Below are positions 34,017 through 35,307 of a stretch of DNA of 35,307 nucleotides, one piece after another. The position numbers were made by a program, and so were the translations under genes. Each line of letters begins with the position of its first letter. The first letter of the stretch is position 1. The notes beneath the pieces were generated by a model that was given only the letters and a program-made list of their open reading frames with translations, was not told the DNA's origin and searched no databases. The stretch is from Flavobacteriales bacterium (GTDB lineage Bacteria; Bacteroidota; Bacteroidia; NS11-12g; UBA955): contig CANIZU010000002.1 in the NCBI GenBank assembly GCA_947472115.1, positions 1 to 35,307 of the forward strand. Direction: 5' to 3'.

Positions 34017-35307
34017 TTACGCAAAACACGCCGCAACAATCTCGGCTTGTTCTTTGTCGTAGATCTTCTTGTAGCCCGTAGCGGGTGATGCACTGCTCTT
34101 TCTGCCGATGTATCGCAAAGCCGATGGAAAATCGTAGCGAGCCAAATGCAACCAAGTACCCTGGTTTTTGGGTTCCTCTTGTGCCCAGCAGAATTCGGCG
34201 CCTTTGTACTGCTCGAAAATCTCAGCCAACTTCCACTCTGGTAATGGATACAACTGTTCGATGCGCACAACCGCCACATCGCTGTGGTTGCCGACTTCCT
34301 TGCCCGCCAAAATATCGTAGTAAATTTTCCCGGTGCAGAAAACCACCCGGCGGACCTTCTTGCCCACTTGGGTGTCGTTGATTACCTCTTGGAATTCGCC
34401 CTCGCTGAGGTCTTTCATCGTGCTGACACATTTGGGATGACGCAACAAGCTCTTGGGACTCATGATTACCATCGGAACTTGGAAGTCACGCTTCAATTGG
34501 CGACGCATCGCATGGAACAAACTACCCGGGGTAGAGCAGTTCAATACTTGCATGTTGGAACCGGCGCACAACTGTAGGTAACGCTCCAAACGCGCACTGG
34601 AATGCTCAGGGCCTTGGCCCTCTTGTCCGTGCGGCAACAGCATCACTAAGCCGCTAAATTTGCCCCATTTGGTTTCGGCGCTGGCGATGAATTGGTCGAT
34701 GATAATTTGCGCACCGTTCGAGAAATCCCCAAACTGGGCCTCCCAAATCGTTAACCCGTTGGGTGTGCTGCTGCTGTATCCGTATTCGTAACCCAAGGCC
34801 GCGTATTCGCTCAACAAAGAGTTGAAAATGCTCAATTTGGCCTGGTTTTCTGTCAAATGGTTCAAAGACACATACTCTTGCTCGCTGTCTTCCTTTTTGA
34901 TAACCGCATGTCGGTGCGAGAAAGTGCCCCGCTCCACATCCTGACCCACCATTCTCACGGGGTGACCTTCGGCCAACAGGGTAGCATAGGCCAACAATTC
35001 GCCCATGGCCCAGTCGAAGGTGCCGTTATCAACCATTTTGGCGCGCTCGGCAAAGAGGTTTTGTACTTTTTTGATCGGCAAGTTGTCTTCTGGGATGAAG
35101 GCCAATTTTTTGCCCAATGTTTGCAGGGTTTTGACATCAACGCCCGTTTTTACTGGGTTTTGGAAATCCTTAGATTTTGCGTGGTGGAACCCTTCCCAGG
35201 TATTTTTTACATCAGAGGTTTTGGGTTTGAAATCGCCTTTGGCTTCTTCAAATTTGGCTTGCAGTTGGGCACGGAAATCGGCTTCCATCTCTTGGGCCAA
35301 AGCCGCA
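34017..35307 (-). CDS. sucA: 2-oxoglutarate dehydrogenase E1 component, C-terminal part (cut by window edge)
   Basis: The C-terminal ~430 residues of the thiamine-diphosphate-dependent E1 subunit, which decarboxylates 2-oxoglutarate in the TCA cycle. Visible landmarks are VRMVGQDVERGTFSHRHAVI (start of the pyrimidine-binding transketolase domain), WEAQFGDFSNGAQIIIDQF, HGQEGQGPEHSSARLERYLQ, SPKSLLRHP, and the C-terminal VRIEQLYPLP and EEPKNQG segments. The frame stays open to base 35307, so the start lies outside the window; a TTG or ATG near 35288-35300 is internal. The full protein should be about 900 residues. It is convergent to the CHU_C gene and marks the return to core chromosome on the right side. 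Confidence 0.96.
   Translation of the reverse strand, partial: AALAQEMEADFRAQLQAKFEEAKGDFKPKTSDVKNTWEGFHHAKSKDFQNPVKTGVDVKTLQTLGKKLAFIPEDNLPIKKVQNLFAERAKMVDNGTFDWAMGELLAYATLLAEGHPVRMVGQDVERGTFSHRHAVIKKEDSEQEYVSLNHLTENQAKLSIFNSLLSEYAALGYEYGYSSSTPNGLTIWEAQFGDFSNGAQIIIDQFIASAETKWGKFSGLVMLLPHGQEGQGPEHSSARLERYLQLCAGSNMQVLNCSTPGSLFHAMRRQLKRDFQVPMVIMSPKSLLRHPKCVSTMKDLSEGEFQEVINDTQVGKKVRRVVFCTGKIYYDILAGKEVGNHSDVAVVRIEQLYPLPEWKLAEIFEQYKGAEFCWAQEEPKNQGTWLHLARYDFPSALRYIGRKSSASPATGYKKIYDKEQAEIVAACFA

Overview
The window looks like chromosomal DNA of a member of the Bacteroidota with a type IX secretion system (T9SS). The evidence is two TonB-dependent receptors with N-terminal carboxypeptidase-regulatory-like domains, a DUF4249 lipoprotein, several proteins ending in T9SS type A or type B (CHU_C) sorting domains, a degenerate formimidoylglutamase-like protein typical of the phylum, start-stop overlapping genes, and TAnnTTTG-like promoter boxes. 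The order cannot be fixed from sequence reading alone. No rRNA, tRNA, CRISPR array or complete insertion sequence was seen.

Left region (1-7687), housekeeping and envelope genes: thyA; a TonB-dependent receptor with a DUF4249 lipoprotein 2 bases behind it; an arginase-fold protein lacking the arginase metal ligands; a PaaE-type flavin/2Fe-2S reductase; and, convergent to it, an RluD-family pseudouridine synthase.

Middle region (7696-18547): a 5'-nucleotidase split into two overlapping minus-strand genes (a C-domain lipoprotein and a metallophosphatase) lies divergent to a tight six-gene plus-strand run. The run encodes a lamin-tail secreted protein, a TonB-dependent receptor, a secreted endonuclease I-family nuclease, nadC, a thioredoxin-fold exported protein and rlmD, mostly with TAATG or ATGA overlaps. 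The nuclease, receptor and split nucleotidase suggest a locus for using extracellular DNA or organic phosphate. That link is inferred.

Right region (18548-33936), an AT-richer accessory block: three very large paralogous surface proteins (DUF7948-like N-terminus, propeller-like middle, 4 or 6 two-cysteine 'GCDS' repeats, PKD-like domain, CHU_C tail), a type A-sorted paralog-like protein, a small six-cysteine secreted protein, a 62-residue HTH protein and another CHU_C protein. The block carries clear recombination scars. The 3' end of rlmD plus its downstream spacer occurs twice (about 18493-18786 and 26691-26982), the second time as a divergent allele tail. The left copy keeps only the last codons of the neighbouring T9SS gene after a deletion of about 1.56 kb. 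An orphan CHU_C tail sits at the right junction. The C-terminal ~480 codons of two of the giant proteins are a gap-free direct repeat of about 1.43 kb, while most of their N-terminal halves have diverged. The block therefore reads as two versions of one rlmD-downstream locus stitched together in one chromosome, with ongoing homogenisation of the C-terminal halves.

The right edge (34017-35307) is the C-terminal part of the 2-oxoglutarate dehydrogenase E1 gene, convergent to the block and cut by the window end.
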